Below are positions 26,548 to 37,659 of a stretch of 64,000 nt of DNA, in pieces. The notes beneath the pieces are model-generated. The model ran no database searches. It had not been told where the DNA came from and saw only the letters and a program-made list of their open reading frames with translations. Origin of the DNA: Pusillimonas caeni. Lineage in GTDB: Bacteria > Pseudomonadota > Gammaproteobacteria > Burkholderiales > Burkholderiaceae_B. The DNA is taken from NCBI RefSeq assembly GCF_003545815.1, contig NZ_PDUW01000006.1, positions 124,001 through 188,000 on the forward strand, written 5' to 3'. Numbering within the stretch: the stretch's first letter is position 1; each line of letters opens with the position of its first letter. The position numbers and the translations under genes were made by a program.

Positions 26548-26590
26548 TTTCCCACCCGGCCGGCAGACCCGGCCTTGCAAGGATGTATCG

Positions 26591-27163
26591 ATGATAGGAC
26601 GCATCACCGGCACATTGCTGGAAAAAACCCCGCCCACCGTATGTATAGACGTCGGCGGCGTCGGCTATGAAATCGACGTGCCCATGAGCACGCTCTACGA
26701 CCTGCCCGAGAACGGCGCGAAGGTGTCGCTGTACACCCATCTGACGGTGCGCGAAGACGCCCATGTCCTGTTCGGCTTCCTCACCGCCCCCGAGCGCTCC
26801 GCCTTCCGCTCGCTGATCAAGGTGACGGGCATCGGCGCCCGCACGGCCCTGGCCGTGCTGTCCGGCATGTCGGTACAGGACCTGGCCAACGCCATCACCC
26901 GCCAGGAGACCGGCCTGCTGACCCGCGTGCCGGGCATCGGCAAAAAGACCGCCGAACGCCTGCTGCTGGAACTGCGCGGCAAGATGGGCGCCGACCTGGA
27001 CGTGGACGCCTCGCGCCCCTCGTCGGGCCACGACGACATCCTGAACGCCCTGCTGTCGCTGGGCTATTCCAGCAGCGAATCGCAAAAGGCGCTCAAGGCC
27101 CTGCCCGAGGGTGTCGAAGTCGCCGAAGGCATACGGCTGGCATTGAAGTCGCTGTCGCGTTGA
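26591..27163 (+). CDS. ruvA: Holliday junction DNA-binding subunit RuvA
   Basis: 190 residues. The N-terminal OB domain begins [20 protein letters not shown]. The helix-hairpin-helix motifs follow ([17 protein letters not shown] and [17 protein letters not shown]). The C-terminal RuvB-contacting domain begins at about 140 ([20 protein letters not shown]). It tetramerises on the junction and loads RuvB. ruvB starts 95 bases later, with a short repeat remnant in the gap. Confidence 0.96.
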   Translation: MIGRITGTLLEKTPPTVCIDVGGVGYEIDVPMSTLYDLPENGAKVSLYTHLTVREDAHVLFGFLTAPERSAFRSLIKVTGIGARTALAVLSGMSVQDLANAITRQETGLLTRVPGIGKKTAERLLLELRGKMGADLDVDASRPSSGHDDILNALLSLGYSSSESQKALKALPEGVEVAEGIRLALKSLSR

Positions 27164-27193
27164 CGATCCGTCTGCGGCGCTGCGGCTGTCCTG

Positions 27194-27213
27194 TTAGCGT
27201 CGACAGGCCCTAG
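27194..27213 (+). repeat. Partial copy (right end) of the dispersed repeat
   Basis: TTAGCGTCGACAGGCCCTAG matches the consensus right end TTAGTGTCAACAGGCCCTAG except at two positions. It lies in the ruvA-ruvB gap and does not touch a stop codon. Confidence 0.6.
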
Positions 27214-27258
27214 TGTACGATTGCTGTTGATTCCGCATTTCTGTTAGGCAACAAGGCC

Positions 27259-28329
<1,071 letters not shown>

Positions 28330-28429
28330 ATACAGAAGCCGGCCCGGGCCTCCGCCGGGGCCAGGGACGGTTCTTCCGTCGCCCGGCCAGGCGGGGAAGC
28401 AAGCCCAGGCGAAGTCCCGCAATACCGGA

Positions 28430-29602
28430 TCAGTCCATCTTGCACTCGGTATGGTAGGGGTCGGTAAGATCTTCGACGATCTTTCGTACCGGCGCATAAT
28501 CCAGCTTGCCCGCGGCGTTGCGCTCGACCTTGACCAGATACCAGTCCTGGATCGGATACTGGTTGGTGTTGAACTTGAACTTGCCGCGCACGCTTTCGAA
28601 GTCTGCCTTGCGCAAGGCCTCGCGGAACGCGTCGGCCTGCCCCTTGATGTCTCCGTTCACGGCCTTGAGCGCGGAGGCGATCAGGCGGGCCGTGTCATAT
28701 GAGGTGGCCGCGTATACCGTCGGGCGCCGGCCGTATTCTTCCTCGAAGGCCTTGACGAAAGCGCGGCTGGCCTCGTTGTCCTGCTGCGCCGTCCACTGCG
28801 TGCTGAGGTAGAACCCCTCGCCGGCGTCGCCGGTGGCGGCCAGCATGCGATCGTCCATCGAATACAAGGTCGTTACCATCTTGATTTCCTTGTTCAGGCC
28901 GGAGTTGGCGAACTGCTTGGCGAAATTGATGCCCGCGCCGCCCGGCATGAACTCGAAAATCGCATCGGGCTTCAACGACCTGATGCGCGCCAGTTCGACC
29001 GAGAAGTCCGATTGATCGAGCTTGGTGTAGATCTCGGCCAGGATCTCGCCCTTGTAAGAGCGCTTGAAGGCCGTCAGCGCATCGCGCCCCGCCTGATATG
29101 CCGGGGCCAGGATCACCACCTTCTTGATGCCCATGTCGTTCGCCGCCAGGGCGGCGGCGTCGCCGAAGGCGTCGTTCTGCATCGCGACCGAAAAGAAATT
29201 GCGATGGCAGGCCTTGCCCGCGAAATTGGACGGCCCGGCATTCAGGCTGACGTAGAAACCGTCTTCTTTCAAAACCGACGGCACGACCGCGATCAGCACG
29301 TTGGAAAAGTTGACCCCCGTGAACAGGCGCACGCCTTCCTGCAGCATTTTCTCGGCCGACTGCTTGCCCGTTGCCGGCTTCAGGCCATCGTCCTCTATCA
29401 GCAGGCGCACCGGGACGCCTCCGAGCTTGCCGCCCTCCTGCTTGACCGCCAGGCTGAAGCCGTCGCGCTCGTCTTCGCCGATATAGCCGGCCGGCGTGGA
29501 CAATGTGGTGATAAAGCCGATATCGACAGGCTGTTGCGCATGCGCCAGCGCCGCCGCGGCCGCCAATGCCAGCCCGGCGCCCAGTTTCTTAAGGTGTTGC
29601 AT
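28430..29602 (-). CDS. ABC transporter periplasmic binding protein, LivK type
   Basis: 390 residues with a signal peptide (GLALAAAAALAHAQ, cleavage at about 22). The Peripla_BP_6 fold is marked by VDIGFITTLSTPAGYIGED, GVRLFTGVNFSNVLIAVVPS and GFYVSLNAGPSNFAG. It should bind a branched-chain amino acid or an aromatic/aliphatic acid. No liv permease or ATPase genes flank it. It is the last gene of the LysR-controlled cluster. AGGAG lies before the ATG. A TATAAA-like -10 (29618-29630 region) in the 106-base gap may give it its own promoter. Confidence 0.88.
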   Translation of the reverse strand: MQHLKKLGAGLALAAAAALAHAQQPVDIGFITTLSTPAGYIGEDERDGFSLAVKQEGGKLGGVPVRLLIEDDGLKPATGKQSAEKMLQEGVRLFTGVNFSNVLIAVVPSVLKEDGFYVSLNAGPSNFAGKACHRNFFSVAMQNDAFGDAAALAANDMGIKKVVILAPAYQAGRDALTAFKRSYKGEILAEIYTKLDQSDFSVELARIRSLKPDAIFEFMPGGAGINFAKQFANSGLNKEIKMVTTLYSMDDRMLAATGDAGEGFYLSTQWTAQQDNEASRAFVKAFEEEYGRRPTVYAATSYDTARLIASALKAVNGDIKGQADAFREALRKADFESVRGKFKFNTNQYPIQDWYLVKVERNAAGKLDYAPVRKIVEDLTDPYHTECKMD

Positions 29603-29708
29603 ATAAGTCTCCTATGTTTTATACGGCATGCATAGCGGTCTGGCTCCCGATATGGGACTTTTTTCGCACGCTGCCGGCTCCACCGCTCTTACATACAACG
29701 CCCTGCCA

Positions 29709-31199
29709 TCAAGCCAGGTTGATGTTCACATTCTTCAGGCGGGTATGTTCCAACAACTCCTCCAATGACTCTTCTTTACCGAAGCCGGATTGCTTGAAGC
29801 CGCCAAACGGCGCTCCCAGGAAATGCCGGGACACGTCGTTTATCCATACATAGCCGGCTTCGACACGCTGGCTGGCCCGCATGGCCGTCGTCAGGTCGTT
29901 GCACCAGATCGACGCGGACAGGCCGTAGTCGACGCCATTGACGGCGCTGAACAGCTCTTCTTCATCCGACCAGCGCAGAACGGACATCACGGGCCCGAAG
30001 ACTTCTTCGCGGGCAACCCGCATAGCGCTGTGCACATTGGCCAGAATGGTCGGAAGATAGAAATTTCCGTGCACAAGCGCCGCATCATCGGGAATGCCGC
30101 CTCCCGCGACCACTTCGGCGCCGTCGCGCAAGGCATCGCTCACGAAGCCCGCCACCGCATCCAGATGCGCCCGGCTGATCAACGCTCCCATGCGGGTATC
30201 CCAATCGAGGGACAGGCCCGGCGCCATGCCTTCGATCAGCCGGCTCATGCGTTGAACCACCTCGTCGTGAATGCGCTCGTGCAGGAAGACACGGCTGGTC
30301 GAACCGCAAGACTGCCCCGCCCAGGTGAAGTTCATGCCCGCAATCGCGGCCTGCGCCACTTTGTCCACATCCGCGTCCGGCCAGGCCATCAGCGCGTTCT
30401 TGCCGCCCAGCTCCAGGCCCACCGGCGTCAAGCGCCTGGACGCGGCTTCCATGACTTTGCGTCCCGTGCCGACCGAGCCGATCAGGCCCACCTTGGAGAC
30501 CAGCGGGTGCCCCACCATGGCGGCGCCGATCTCCGGGCCGCCGGTCATGACGTTGAATACGCCGTCGGGCAACAGGCCGTGCCACAGTTCCGCGAGCTTC
30601 AGGCACGACAAGGGCGCCTGGTCGGGCGCCTTGACGATCAATGCATTGCCGGCCGCGAGCGGCGCCGCCGCCCGCATCGCCGCGAACATCAGCGGATGGT
30701 TGTAGGGGATGATGCGCAGGCACACCCCCAACGGTTCGCGCAGGGTCAGGTTGATGCGGCCGGGACCCATGGGTATGGTGTCGCCCTTGGTTTCCTGCAC
30801 CAGGCCGCTGAAGTACTCGAGCCCGGAGGCGGCCAATTCGACGTCTCCGACCATGGCGCTGACGGGGTTGCCGCAATCGGCCGCGTCTATCATGGCAAGC
30901 TCGAGCGCGTTTTCACGCAGGATGCGGGCCGCTTCGCGCAGCGTCCGTCCCCGCTCGAAAGGCGGCACGTTCTTCCAAACGGAAAAGCCGGCGTGCGCCG
31001 CCCGCACGGCGGCGTCGACATTGCCCAATCCCGCAACGGCCACCCGCCCGAGGCTGCGGCCGTCAGAAGGCGACGCCAGGGCCGCCTCGCCCTGCTCGCC
31101 ATCGTGCCATCCGCCGCCGTAATAGAGCTGGCGGCGGCTCGGCAATGTCTCTTCCAGGGACATTGCGGCGTAACGTCCGCGCAAATCGGCCTTCGTCAT
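29709..31199 (-). CDS. NAD(P)-dependent aldehyde dehydrogenase
   Basis: 496 residues. ALDH fold: RIIPYNHPLMFAAMRAAAPL, NALIVKAPDQAPLSCLKLAE, the cofactor GSVGTGRKVMEAA, the general-base glutamate in GLELGGKNALM and the catalytic Cys in WAGQSCGSTSRVFL. The C-terminus has EVFGPVMSVL and GAPFGGFKQSGFGKEES. AGGAG sets the start at 31199. It lies in an operon-like run with a decarboxylase-like gene, an SDR and a FAD oxidoreductase, and is likely to oxidise an aldehyde intermediate to the acid. Substrate unknown. Confidence 0.92.
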   Translation of the reverse strand: MTKADLRGRYAAMSLEETLPSRRQLYYGGGWHDGEQGEAALASPSDGRSLGRVAVAGLGNVDAAVRAAHAGFSVWKNVPPFERGRTLREAARILRENALELAMIDAADCGNPVSAMVGDVELAASGLEYFSGLVQETKGDTIPMGPGRINLTLREPLGVCLRIIPYNHPLMFAAMRAAAPLAAGNALIVKAPDQAPLSCLKLAELWHGLLPDGVFNVMTGGPEIGAAMVGHPLVSKVGLIGSVGTGRKVMEAASRRLTPVGLELGGKNALMAWPDADVDKVAQAAIAGMNFTWAGQSCGSTSRVFLHERIHDEVVQRMSRLIEGMAPGLSLDWDTRMGALISRAHLDAVAGFVSDALRDGAEVVAGGGIPDDAALVHGNFYLPTILANVHSAMRVAREEVFGPVMSVLRWSDEEELFSAVNGVDYGLSASIWCNDLTTAMRASQRVEAGYVWINDVSRHFLGAPFGGFKQSGFGKEESLEELLEHTRLKNVNINLA

Positions 31200-31209
31200 G
31201 GCTTTACTC

Positions 31210-32193
31210 CTAGATCTTGAATTGCTGCAGCGACCCTGGATGGAACACCTCTTCCAGCGCAAGCTTGCGCAGCGACAAACCTTGTTCATGGTGGTAGGAC
31301 AACATGGCGTCCAGCGTCTTGGCGTTCTGTTCCACGCCATACGGCCATGGATCGTCGCCCATCACCGAACGCGTGAACTCGGCCTCTTGATTCAGCCAGG
31401 GCAGGCTGGTTGCCAGGGCGGTCGTGTCGTCCAGGCTCGGCAGGGCCACGGCGCGCGCCTGCAGAAAAGCCTTCATGGCGCTGGCCGCAAGCCAGGGATG
31501 CTTCTGGACCAGGGACTTCCGAATACCCACCACGTGCATAATGGGAAAAATGCCCGTCCGCTTGAAATAGTCCGCCTCGACCGAACGGGGGTCGGGGAAC
31601 AGCCGGCCCACATGCTCGCTCTTGTTCCGGAAGCAGGACGGCGTGCGCGGCGCCAGGATCGCATCGATCTCGCCCGATGCCAGCAGGCGCGACAAAGGCA
31701 GGTCTGTGGCGGGCACGATCTCCACGCCGGGCGGATGATCGAAAGACACTTTTTCCTGCCGTCCCAGTTCTTCGACCCCGCCGACCACCCACCTTATCCC
31801 GGAAGGTGGAATGCCGTATTCGTGCTGCAGAATTCCTCGTCCCCAGACCGCCGCCGTGACCTGGTATTCGGGCACTCCCACGCGCTTTCCGCGCAGGTCG
31901 CCGGGCCAGCTTACGCGATCGGTGCGCACATAGAAACCCGAATGGCGAAACGCGCGCGACACAAATGCCGGGATGGCGATATATTCGCATTCGCCGCGCG
32001 CGGTCTGGATCAGATAGGTGGAGAACGACAGTTCCGCCACGTCGAATTCATGCTGGGTAAAGACCCGAAAGAAGGTTTCTTCGGGCCTGAGCGACACGGC
32101 GGTGACCCGGCACCCTTCGATTCCCACCCGCCCGTCCAGCAACGCTCCGGTCCTGTCATAGCGGCCGCATGCCAAAGATAAATCGATCGTCAT
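31210..32193 (-). CDS. 4,5-dihydroxyphthalate decarboxylase-like protein
   Basis: 327 residues, no signal peptide. Marks are LSLACGRYDRTGALLDGRVG, PEETFFRVFTQHEFDVAELS, RHSGFYV, DLRGKRVGVPEYQVTAAVWG and RTGIFPIMHVVGI, the pattern of Pht5 (4,5-dihydroxyphthalate decarboxylase). This family shares its fold with periplasmic binding proteins, and many members have no proven decarboxylase activity. The lack of a signal peptide favours a cytoplasmic role. It sits 7 bases before the SDR stop and 10 bases from the ALDH start. True substrate unknown. Confidence 0.8.
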   Translation of the reverse strand: MTIDLSLACGRYDRTGALLDGRVGIEGCRVTAVSLRPEETFFRVFTQHEFDVAELSFSTYLIQTARGECEYIAIPAFVSRAFRHSGFYVRTDRVSWPGDLRGKRVGVPEYQVTAAVWGRGILQHEYGIPPSGIRWVVGGVEELGRQEKVSFDHPPGVEIVPATDLPLSRLLASGEIDAILAPRTPSCFRNKSEHVGRLFPDPRSVEADYFKRTGIFPIMHVVGIRKSLVQKHPWLAASAMKAFLQARAVALPSLDDTTALATSLPWLNQEAEFTRSVMGDDPWPYGVEQNAKTLDAMLSYHHEQGLSLRKLALEEVFHPGSLQQFKI

Positions 32194-32200
32194 GGTTCTC

Positions 32201-32971
32201 TCATGAATGTGTCGCGCCGCCGTCCACCGTGATGGACTGGCCGGTAATGAAGGCGGATGAATCGGACGCCAGGAACAGCATCACGCCCACCAGGTCCTGC
32301 GGCACCTGCCCCCGAGGTATGCACTGCATGGCCACGATGCGCGATTTGGCCTCGGGCGTGACGGTTTCGCGCTGGATGCCGGTGTCCACAGACCCCGGCA
32401 GGACCGCGTTGACCGTTACGCCATGCGGCCCCAGCTCGCGCGCCATGGAGCGGCTCATGCCGACCAGGCCCGATTTGGAGGCGATGTAGTGCAGGTAGTT
32501 GGGGCGGCCGAGCGTCACCGCGCCCGACGCCACATTGATGATTCTTCCTTCGCCCTTGTCCCGCATGATCGGCGCAAAATGCTTGGCGCACAGAAACGGA
32601 CCGGTCAGATTGACCTTGAGGACCTTCTCCCAGACGTCCAGCTCGATCTCGTCGAACGGCTGCATCGTCAGGGTTGAAAACAAGGCGGCATTATTGACCA
32701 GCACGTCGACTCCGCCATGGCTGTCCAGAAGGCTTCGGGACAACGCCCGGACCTGCTGTTCGTCGGTCACGTCCAGGGCGGCGCCGCTCGCCTGCAGGCC
32801 TTGCCCGCACAAGCCCTCCGCCACGGCGGCGACCGCTGTCTCCTGTATGTCGGCGGCCACCACCCGCGAACCCGCCCGGGCGAAAGCCTCTACCAGAGTC
32901 CGGCCTATTCCCTGGCCGCCTCCGGTGACCAGCACCGTCTTGCCCCGTAGACTCATCGGCCCGTAATCCAT
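32201..32971 (-). CDS. Short-chain dehydrogenase/reductase
   Basis: 256 residues. Classical SDR: nucleotide motif TGGGQGIGR near residue 15, NNAALFS (NNAG-like), the catalytic Ser region INVASGAVTLGRP, Tyr-x3-Lys in LHYIASKSGLV, and PGSVDTGI. C-terminus ITGQSITVDGGA is typical. GGGAGG before the ATG supports the start at 32971, three bases before the upstream gene ends. It probably acts on an alcohol or ketone intermediate of the cluster's substrate. Confidence 0.9.
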   Translation of the reverse strand: MDYGPMSLRGKTVLVTGGGQGIGRTLVEAFARAGSRVVAADIQETAVAAVAEGLCGQGLQASGAALDVTDEQQVRALSRSLLDSHGGVDVLVNNAALFSTLTMQPFDEIELDVWEKVLKVNLTGPFLCAKHFAPIMRDKGEGRIINVASGAVTLGRPNYLHYIASKSGLVGMSRSMARELGPHGVTVNAVLPGSVDTGIQRETVTPEAKSRIVAMQCIPRGQVPQDLVGVMLFLASDSSAFITGQSITVDGGATHS

Positions 32972-32973
32972 GT

Positions 32974-34575
32974 TCAGCCTCCCAGCGACGCCAGACGCGA
33001 TCGCAGATCCTCGGTTTTCCACCACTTCTTGATTCCCAGCTCGTCGGCGACCAGGCCGGCGACGATGTAGCCGGCCCCTCCTGAAATCGCGCCGCCCGGA
33101 TGGGTGGCGGAGCCGGCCATGTAAAGGCCCTGGATAGGGGTTCTGTAGCCGAAATGCCGGTCCATGACCTGGTCTCCCGACAAGGCGCCCATGAAGATGT
33201 CGCCCTCGCGCATATTGGGCAGCTCCTGCACGTACTCATGGGAGGTATACACGTATCTGCCCAGGATATTGTCACGCGTCATATTGGGGCAGTATTCGGC
33301 CCACCGGTCGATGATCTTCTCGGCGAACTCGCGCTTGAAATCCTCGAAATTCCGGCCGCCCAGGTCGGGGTTGTGCGGCATGACATGCCAGGCGTAGGTC
33401 ACGTGTTTGCCCTTGGGGGCCAGCGCCGGATCCAGCACGCTGAGCGGTCCGGCGCCGAACTGAATGATTTCGGGCACCTTGTTGACCTTCACGTCCTCGT
33501 GGGCGGCGTTCAGTTCCTCCATGGTGTCCGCGCCGATGCTCCACTTCTGGGTCAGCTGGATGTTGGGATCAAAGCTTTCCGCCGCGAAGCGCGGCATTTC
33601 ATTCAATGCCAGATGCAGGCCGAACAGCGTCCATGTCGTGTACTTGAAGTCGTCCACCTTCCGCCTCATGGCTTCGGGCAGCTGGTCGCGGCCGATGAAA
33701 TTCTCGAAAGTCTGGTGGACGTCCACCGTCGACGCGACAAAGCTCGACGCCTTGGCCTTGCGCCCGTCGGCGCATTCGATGCCCGTGGCGCGTCCGTTCT
33801 CGACCACGATGCGCTCTATCTCGCACTGGTTCCAATACGTGCCGCCGGCCTCGATGAATCGCTCCATGAGGCCGCGCGCCAGGTTGAAGCTTCCCCCCTT
33901 GCACAGTTGATAGCCGGTCTTCAGGTCGAACGCGCGGATCACCGACCCCATGGGCGACGTCTTGTTGAGGGTATCCGTCAACCAGGTGCCGAACAGGGAG
34001 ACCTTGAACAGGAACAGCAGGCGCACGTGCTCGTTCTCGAACAGCTCTTCGACCACCTCGAGCGGCTGGCGGCCGCACACGTCGAGGAACTCGCGGCCCA
34101 GGGCATGCTGCCCGAGGAGCGCCTCGCGCTCGGCGGCGGGCAAAGGCTCGGCATAGCGCTCGGGCAGGAATACGTCCGTCGTGATTCTTTCCGCCTTGGC
34201 GTTCCACTCGCGGAAGGTGGCGGCGTCCTTCTTGGAGAAACGCGCAATGTTGGCAACCGTTTCGTCGAGATCACGCCCGAACACCAGGGCGGAGCCGTCC
34301 CGATGCGCCTGGCCCAGTTCGTACCGCGGGGTGATGTAGGGCACCTTCTCGCTCAATTGCAGATCGCGGTACCAGGGCGTGTGCTCTATATGGAAATGAT
34401 TGATCGAATGAAGATTGTGGTAGAACCCCGGCAGAGTGGCCTCGACCGTGTTCAAGCCGCCGCCATAGGTCAGGCGCCGTTCGGTCAGCAGCGTCTTCAG
34501 CCCGGCCTTTGCCATATAGGTCGCGAGTATAAGGCCATGATGCCCGGCCCCGATCACGATTGCATCGTAAGTCAT
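32974..34575 (-). CDS. Phytoene desaturase-like FAD/NAD(P) oxidoreductase
   Basis: 533 residues. FAD-binding GxGxxG motif at the N-terminus (YDAIVIGAGHHGLILATYMA), then LLTERRLTYGGGLNT. The C-terminal FAD motif is GLYMAGSATHPGGAISGGAG. It belongs to the CrtI/CrtO amine-oxidase-like superfamily. No carotenoid genes are near, so it is probably a catabolic dehydrogenase. A GGGGAG ribosome site fixes the start at 34575. It is the first structural gene behind the LysR operator at 34651-34679. Confidence 0.85.
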   Translation of the reverse strand: MTYDAIVIGAGHHGLILATYMAKAGLKTLLTERRLTYGGGLNTVEATLPGFYHNLHSINHFHIEHTPWYRDLQLSEKVPYITPRYELGQAHRDGSALVFGRDLDETVANIARFSKKDAATFREWNAKAERITTDVFLPERYAEPLPAAEREALLGQHALGREFLDVCGRQPLEVVEELFENEHVRLLFLFKVSLFGTWLTDTLNKTSPMGSVIRAFDLKTGYQLCKGGSFNLARGLMERFIEAGGTYWNQCEIERIVVENGRATGIECADGRKAKASSFVASTVDVHQTFENFIGRDQLPEAMRRKVDDFKYTTWTLFGLHLALNEMPRFAAESFDPNIQLTQKWSIGADTMEELNAAHEDVKVNKVPEIIQFGAGPLSVLDPALAPKGKHVTYAWHVMPHNPDLGGRNFEDFKREFAEKIIDRWAEYCPNMTRDNILGRYVYTSHEYVQELPNMREGDIFMGALSGDQVMDRHFGYRTPIQGLYMAGSATHPGGAISGGAGYIVAGLVADELGIKKWWKTEDLRSRLASLGG

Positions 34576-34650
34576 GCAGTCTCCCCTTATGAATGATGGT
34601 CTGTCTCTGCCCATCATAGGAACGGGAGGCCCGTGGGAGCAATGCGCTTT

Positions 34651-34679
34651 TACCTTTAAAAGGTATAGCAATTGCCTAT
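34651..34679. promoter_or_regulatory. LysR-type operator sites
   Basis: TACCTTTAAAAGGTA (34651-34665) is a perfect palindrome with a single central base. It joins ATAG-N7-CTAT (34665-34679), the T-N11-A style box used by LysR regulators. They lie between the lysR-type stop and the first structural gene of the cluster, as expected for activation of that operon. Confidence 0.55.
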
Positions 34680-34683
34680 AGCT

Positions 34684-35610
34684 TCATCGGGGCGAGACCC
34701 AGTTGGTGGCTCCCTTTTCGATTCTGTCCGCGACAATCCGCCTGATGATGCGCGCCACTTCGAGCTCCGCCTTGGTCAGCGTGCGGCGCGATGAATAAAT
34801 AAGGCACATCTGGCGCGCGAGTTCGGGATCGGAGATCGGCCTGGCGGCGATGCGCTTCGCTTTCACCGCTTCGGCAACGGCGGAATACGGCAAAATCGAT
34901 ATGCCCAGCCCCGCTTCCACCAGGCTGCTGATGACGCTGACCGACTCCACCACGTGCTGCCAGACGGGCTTCAGGCCGATGCGCAGGCCGCAACTCACCA
35001 GCCGCTCCGACAGCTCGTGATTGACCGGCGGCAGCAATAAAGGCAGGTGCAAAAAGCTTTCGGCTCCGATCGGGCCTTCTCCCGCCAAAGGGTGGCCGGG
35101 TGTCGTGCACAAGTAAAAGCGCTCTGTGGCCAAGGTCTCGCCCCGCACCCCTTCCGTGAAGGCCGGACTGAACGACAGCGCAAGGTCGAGCTCTTCGCGC
35201 CTGACCAGGTCCATGAGCTTGCTGCTCAGCGCCTCGACGATCACGAACCGGATCCGCGGATATGCCTTCGCGGTTTCTCCGAGTATGGGAGCGGCGAGGG
35301 GGTAAGCCGCCGAAACCGTCAGGCCCAATCGCACGGTGCCGAACACTTCCCCCGCCATCGATCGGGTGGAGCGGGCAAGATCCTCTGCCTCGGCCATGAG
35401 CGCGCGGGCTCGTTGAAGAAAGCGGACCCCCGCCGAAGTGGGTCGAGCGCCCCGCGCGTTGCGCTCGAACAGCTTGACGCCCAACTCGGACTCCAGCGCT
35501 TTTATCTGCGCGCTTAGCGAAGGCTGGGCAATGAGCAAGCGCTGGGCGGCAGCGCTGAAGCTTCCCGAGTCGGCAATGGCAATGAAGTATTTGATTTGAC
35601 GCAGTTCCAT
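34684..35610 (-). CDS. LysR-family transcriptional regulator
   Basis: 308 residues from the ATG at 35610 (MELRQIKYFIAIADSGSFSA). The N-terminal wHTH has AAAQRLLIAQPSLSAQIKAL. The C-terminal effector domain shows VRLGLTVSAAYPLAAPIL and VEAGLGISILPYSAV. Two in-frame ATGs (35619, 35640) are possible starts. It lies upstream of, and in the same orientation as, the oxidoreductase cluster, with putative binding sites in the 108-base gap. The inducer is likely the cluster's substrate. Confidence 0.9.
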   Translation of the reverse strand: MELRQIKYFIAIADSGSFSAAAQRLLIAQPSLSAQIKALESELGVKLFERNARGARPTSAGVRFLQRARALMAEAEDLARSTRSMAGEVFGTVRLGLTVSAAYPLAAPILGETAKAYPRIRFVIVEALSSKLMDLVRREELDLALSFSPAFTEGVRGETLATERFYLCTTPGHPLAGEGPIGAESFLHLPLLLPPVNHELSERLVSCGLRIGLKPVWQHVVESVSVISSLVEAGLGISILPYSAVAEAVKAKRIAARPISDPELARQMCLIYSSRRTLTKAELEVARIIRRIVADRIEKGATNWVSPR

Positions 35611-35706
35611 CGAGCCCATCCGATTGAATGACAGCGCCATTTCTGAAGCCAGCGCGACGAACCTTGCCAGCTTAGCAAAATATGGGGTGCGCCAGAAACT
35701 CTGCTT

Positions 35707-37545
35707 CTAGACCGTTCGTACGCAACGCAGCAATTCTTCTCCATACGCTTCGCGCTTGCGCACCCCCACCCCGCTGATCTGCGCCAGGTCTTCCAGGCTT
35801 TCGGGACAGTTCAAAGCGACCTCGCGCAGGGTCGAGTCGTGGAAGATCACATAGGCCGGCACGCCGTGGCTGCGAGCCACTTCCGCCCGCCAGGCGCGCA
35901 GGGCCTCGAAGCGCTCCTGTGCTTCGGGCGGCAGCACGATGTCGGCGCTTCGGCTGCGGGAAGCGCCCGACTTCGAACCCGAGCGGGAACGCGCCTTTTT
36001 CTCGGGTTCGCGGCGGAACATCAGCGTCGTCTCGCCCTTCAGGACCGCCCTGCTGCCATCCGTCAAGGCCAGCGTGCCGTAGCCCTCGTGGTCCACCGCC
36101 AGCAGGCTTTGCGCCAGCAACTGCCGCAATACGCCGCGCCAGGCCTGCTCGGACAGGTCCGCGCCCACGCCGAAGACCGACAGGCTCTGGTGGTCGTACT
36201 GCTGGACGCGGTCCGTCTGCTTGCCGCGCAGGATGTCGATGAGGTGCCCGGCCCCGAAGCGCTGGCCCCGCTCGCGCCACAAGCGGTACACCGCGGACAG
36301 GATCTTCTGTGCCGCCACCGTGCCGTCCCAGGCCTCGGGGGGTTCGAGGCAGGTGTCGCAATTGCCGCAAGGCCCGATCGACTGATCGAAGTACGCCAGC
36401 AGGCGCTGGCGGCGGCAGGAGACTGTTTCGCACAGGCCCAGCATGGCGTCCAGCTGCGCGCTCAGGCGGCGCCGGAAAACGTCTTCCCCCGGCGACTCGT
36501 CGATCATGCGGCGCTGCTGCACCACGTCCTGCAGGCCGTAGGCCAGCCATGCCGTCGCCGGCTGGCCGTCGCGTCCCGCGCGGCCCGTCTCCTGATAGTA
36601 GCCCTCGACCGACTTGGGCAGGTCGATGTGCGCCACGAAGCGGACGTCGGGCTTGTCTATGCCCATGCCGAAGGCGATGGTGGCCACCATGACCAGGCCC
36701 TCTTCGCGCAGAAAGCGCGACTGGTTTTCGGCGCGCACGGCGGCGCTCAGGCCCGCGTGGTAGGGCAAGGCCTCGATGCCGTTCTTGCACAGGAATTCGG
36801 CGGTTTCCTCGACCCGGGCGCGCGACAGGCAATAGACGATGCCGCAGTCGCCCATATGCTCGGCCTGTATGAAGGCCAGCAACTGGCGCCGGACTTCGTT
36901 CTTTTCGATGATGCGGTAGCGTATGTTGGGCCGGTCGAAGCTCGAGACAAAGTGGCGGGCGTCCGTCAGGCGCAGGCGCTGGGCGATTTCCCTGCGCGTC
37001 TCGGTGGTGGCCGTGGCGGTCAGCGCAATGCGCGGCACCTGCGGCCAGCGCTCGGCCAGGATGGACAATTGCAGGTACTCGGGCCGGAAGTCGTGCCCCC
37101 ATTGCGAGACGCAATGGGCTTCGTCGATGGCGAACAAGGACACCCTGCCCCGCGACAGCAGGTCCAGGCAGCGGTCGGTCAGCAGGCGCTCGGGCGCCAC
37201 GTACAGCAGGTCGAGCTCGCCGGCCAGGAATGCCTGCTCGACGTCGCGCGCTTCGCGCCAGTCTTGAGTGGAGTTGAGAAAGGCCGCCTTGACGCCGAGC
37301 TCGATCAGGGCGTCCACCTGGTTCTGCATCAGGGCGATCAGCGGCGAAATGACGACGCCCACGCCGCCGCGCATCAAGGCGGGAATCTGATAGCACAGCG
37401 ACTTCCCGCCCCCCGTAGGCATCAGGACCAGCGCATCGCCCCCCTGGTGGACGTGCTCGATGATGGCCTGCTGGTCTCCCCGGAACGAGTCATAGCCGAA
37501 AACCTGCTGCAGGACGTCGAGGGAGCCGGAAGGAAAGTCAGACAT
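35707..37545 (-). CDS. recQ: ATP-dependent DNA helicase RecQ
   Basis: 612 residues, normal for RecQ. The superfamily 2 motifs run in order: [15 protein letters not shown], Walker [45 protein letters not shown], then [11 protein letters not shown] in the second domain. The RQC zinc site (CxxCxxC-type, GPCGNCDTC) and the HRDC domain ([20 protein letters not shown]) follow. It unwinds DNA during recombination repair. The start at 37545 gives the typical N-terminus [13 protein letters not shown]; a longer frame is unlikely. Confidence 0.94.
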   Translation of the reverse strand: MSDFPSGSLDVLQQVFGYDSFRGDQQAIIEHVHQGGDALVLMPTGGGKSLCYQIPALMRGGVGVVISPLIALMQNQVDALIELGVKAAFLNSTQDWREARDVEQAFLAGELDLLYVAPERLLTDRCLDLLSRGRVSLFAIDEAHCVSQWGHDFRPEYLQLSILAERWPQVPRIALTATATTETRREIAQRLRLTDARHFVSSFDRPNIRYRIIEKNEVRRQLLAFIQAEHMGDCGIVYCLSRARVEETAEFLCKNGIEALPYHAGLSAAVRAENQSRFLREEGLVMVATIAFGMGIDKPDVRFVAHIDLPKSVEGYYQETGRAGRDGQPATAWLAYGLQDVVQQRRMIDESPGEDVFRRRLSAQLDAMLGLCETVSCRRQRLLAYFDQSIGPCGNCDTCLEPPEAWDGTVAAQKILSAVYRLWRERGQRFGAGHLIDILRGKQTDRVQQYDHQSLSVFGVGADLSEQAWRGVLRQLLAQSLLAVDHEGYGTLALTDGSRAVLKGETTLMFRREPEKKARSRSGSKSGASRSRSADIVLPPEAQERFEALRAWRAEVARSHGVPAYVIFHDSTLREVALNCPESLEDLAQISGVGVRKREAYGEELLRCVRTV

Positions 37546-37659
37546 GCGGTGAAAAGCGGCGCTACAAGGCCAAAGAAGGACGACACCGGCCGCGCGAGGC
37601 AGGCTCGCGCGCCGGACGGACAAAGCATTTTAGCCCCTTGAGCCGGCAAGGCTCCGCCC

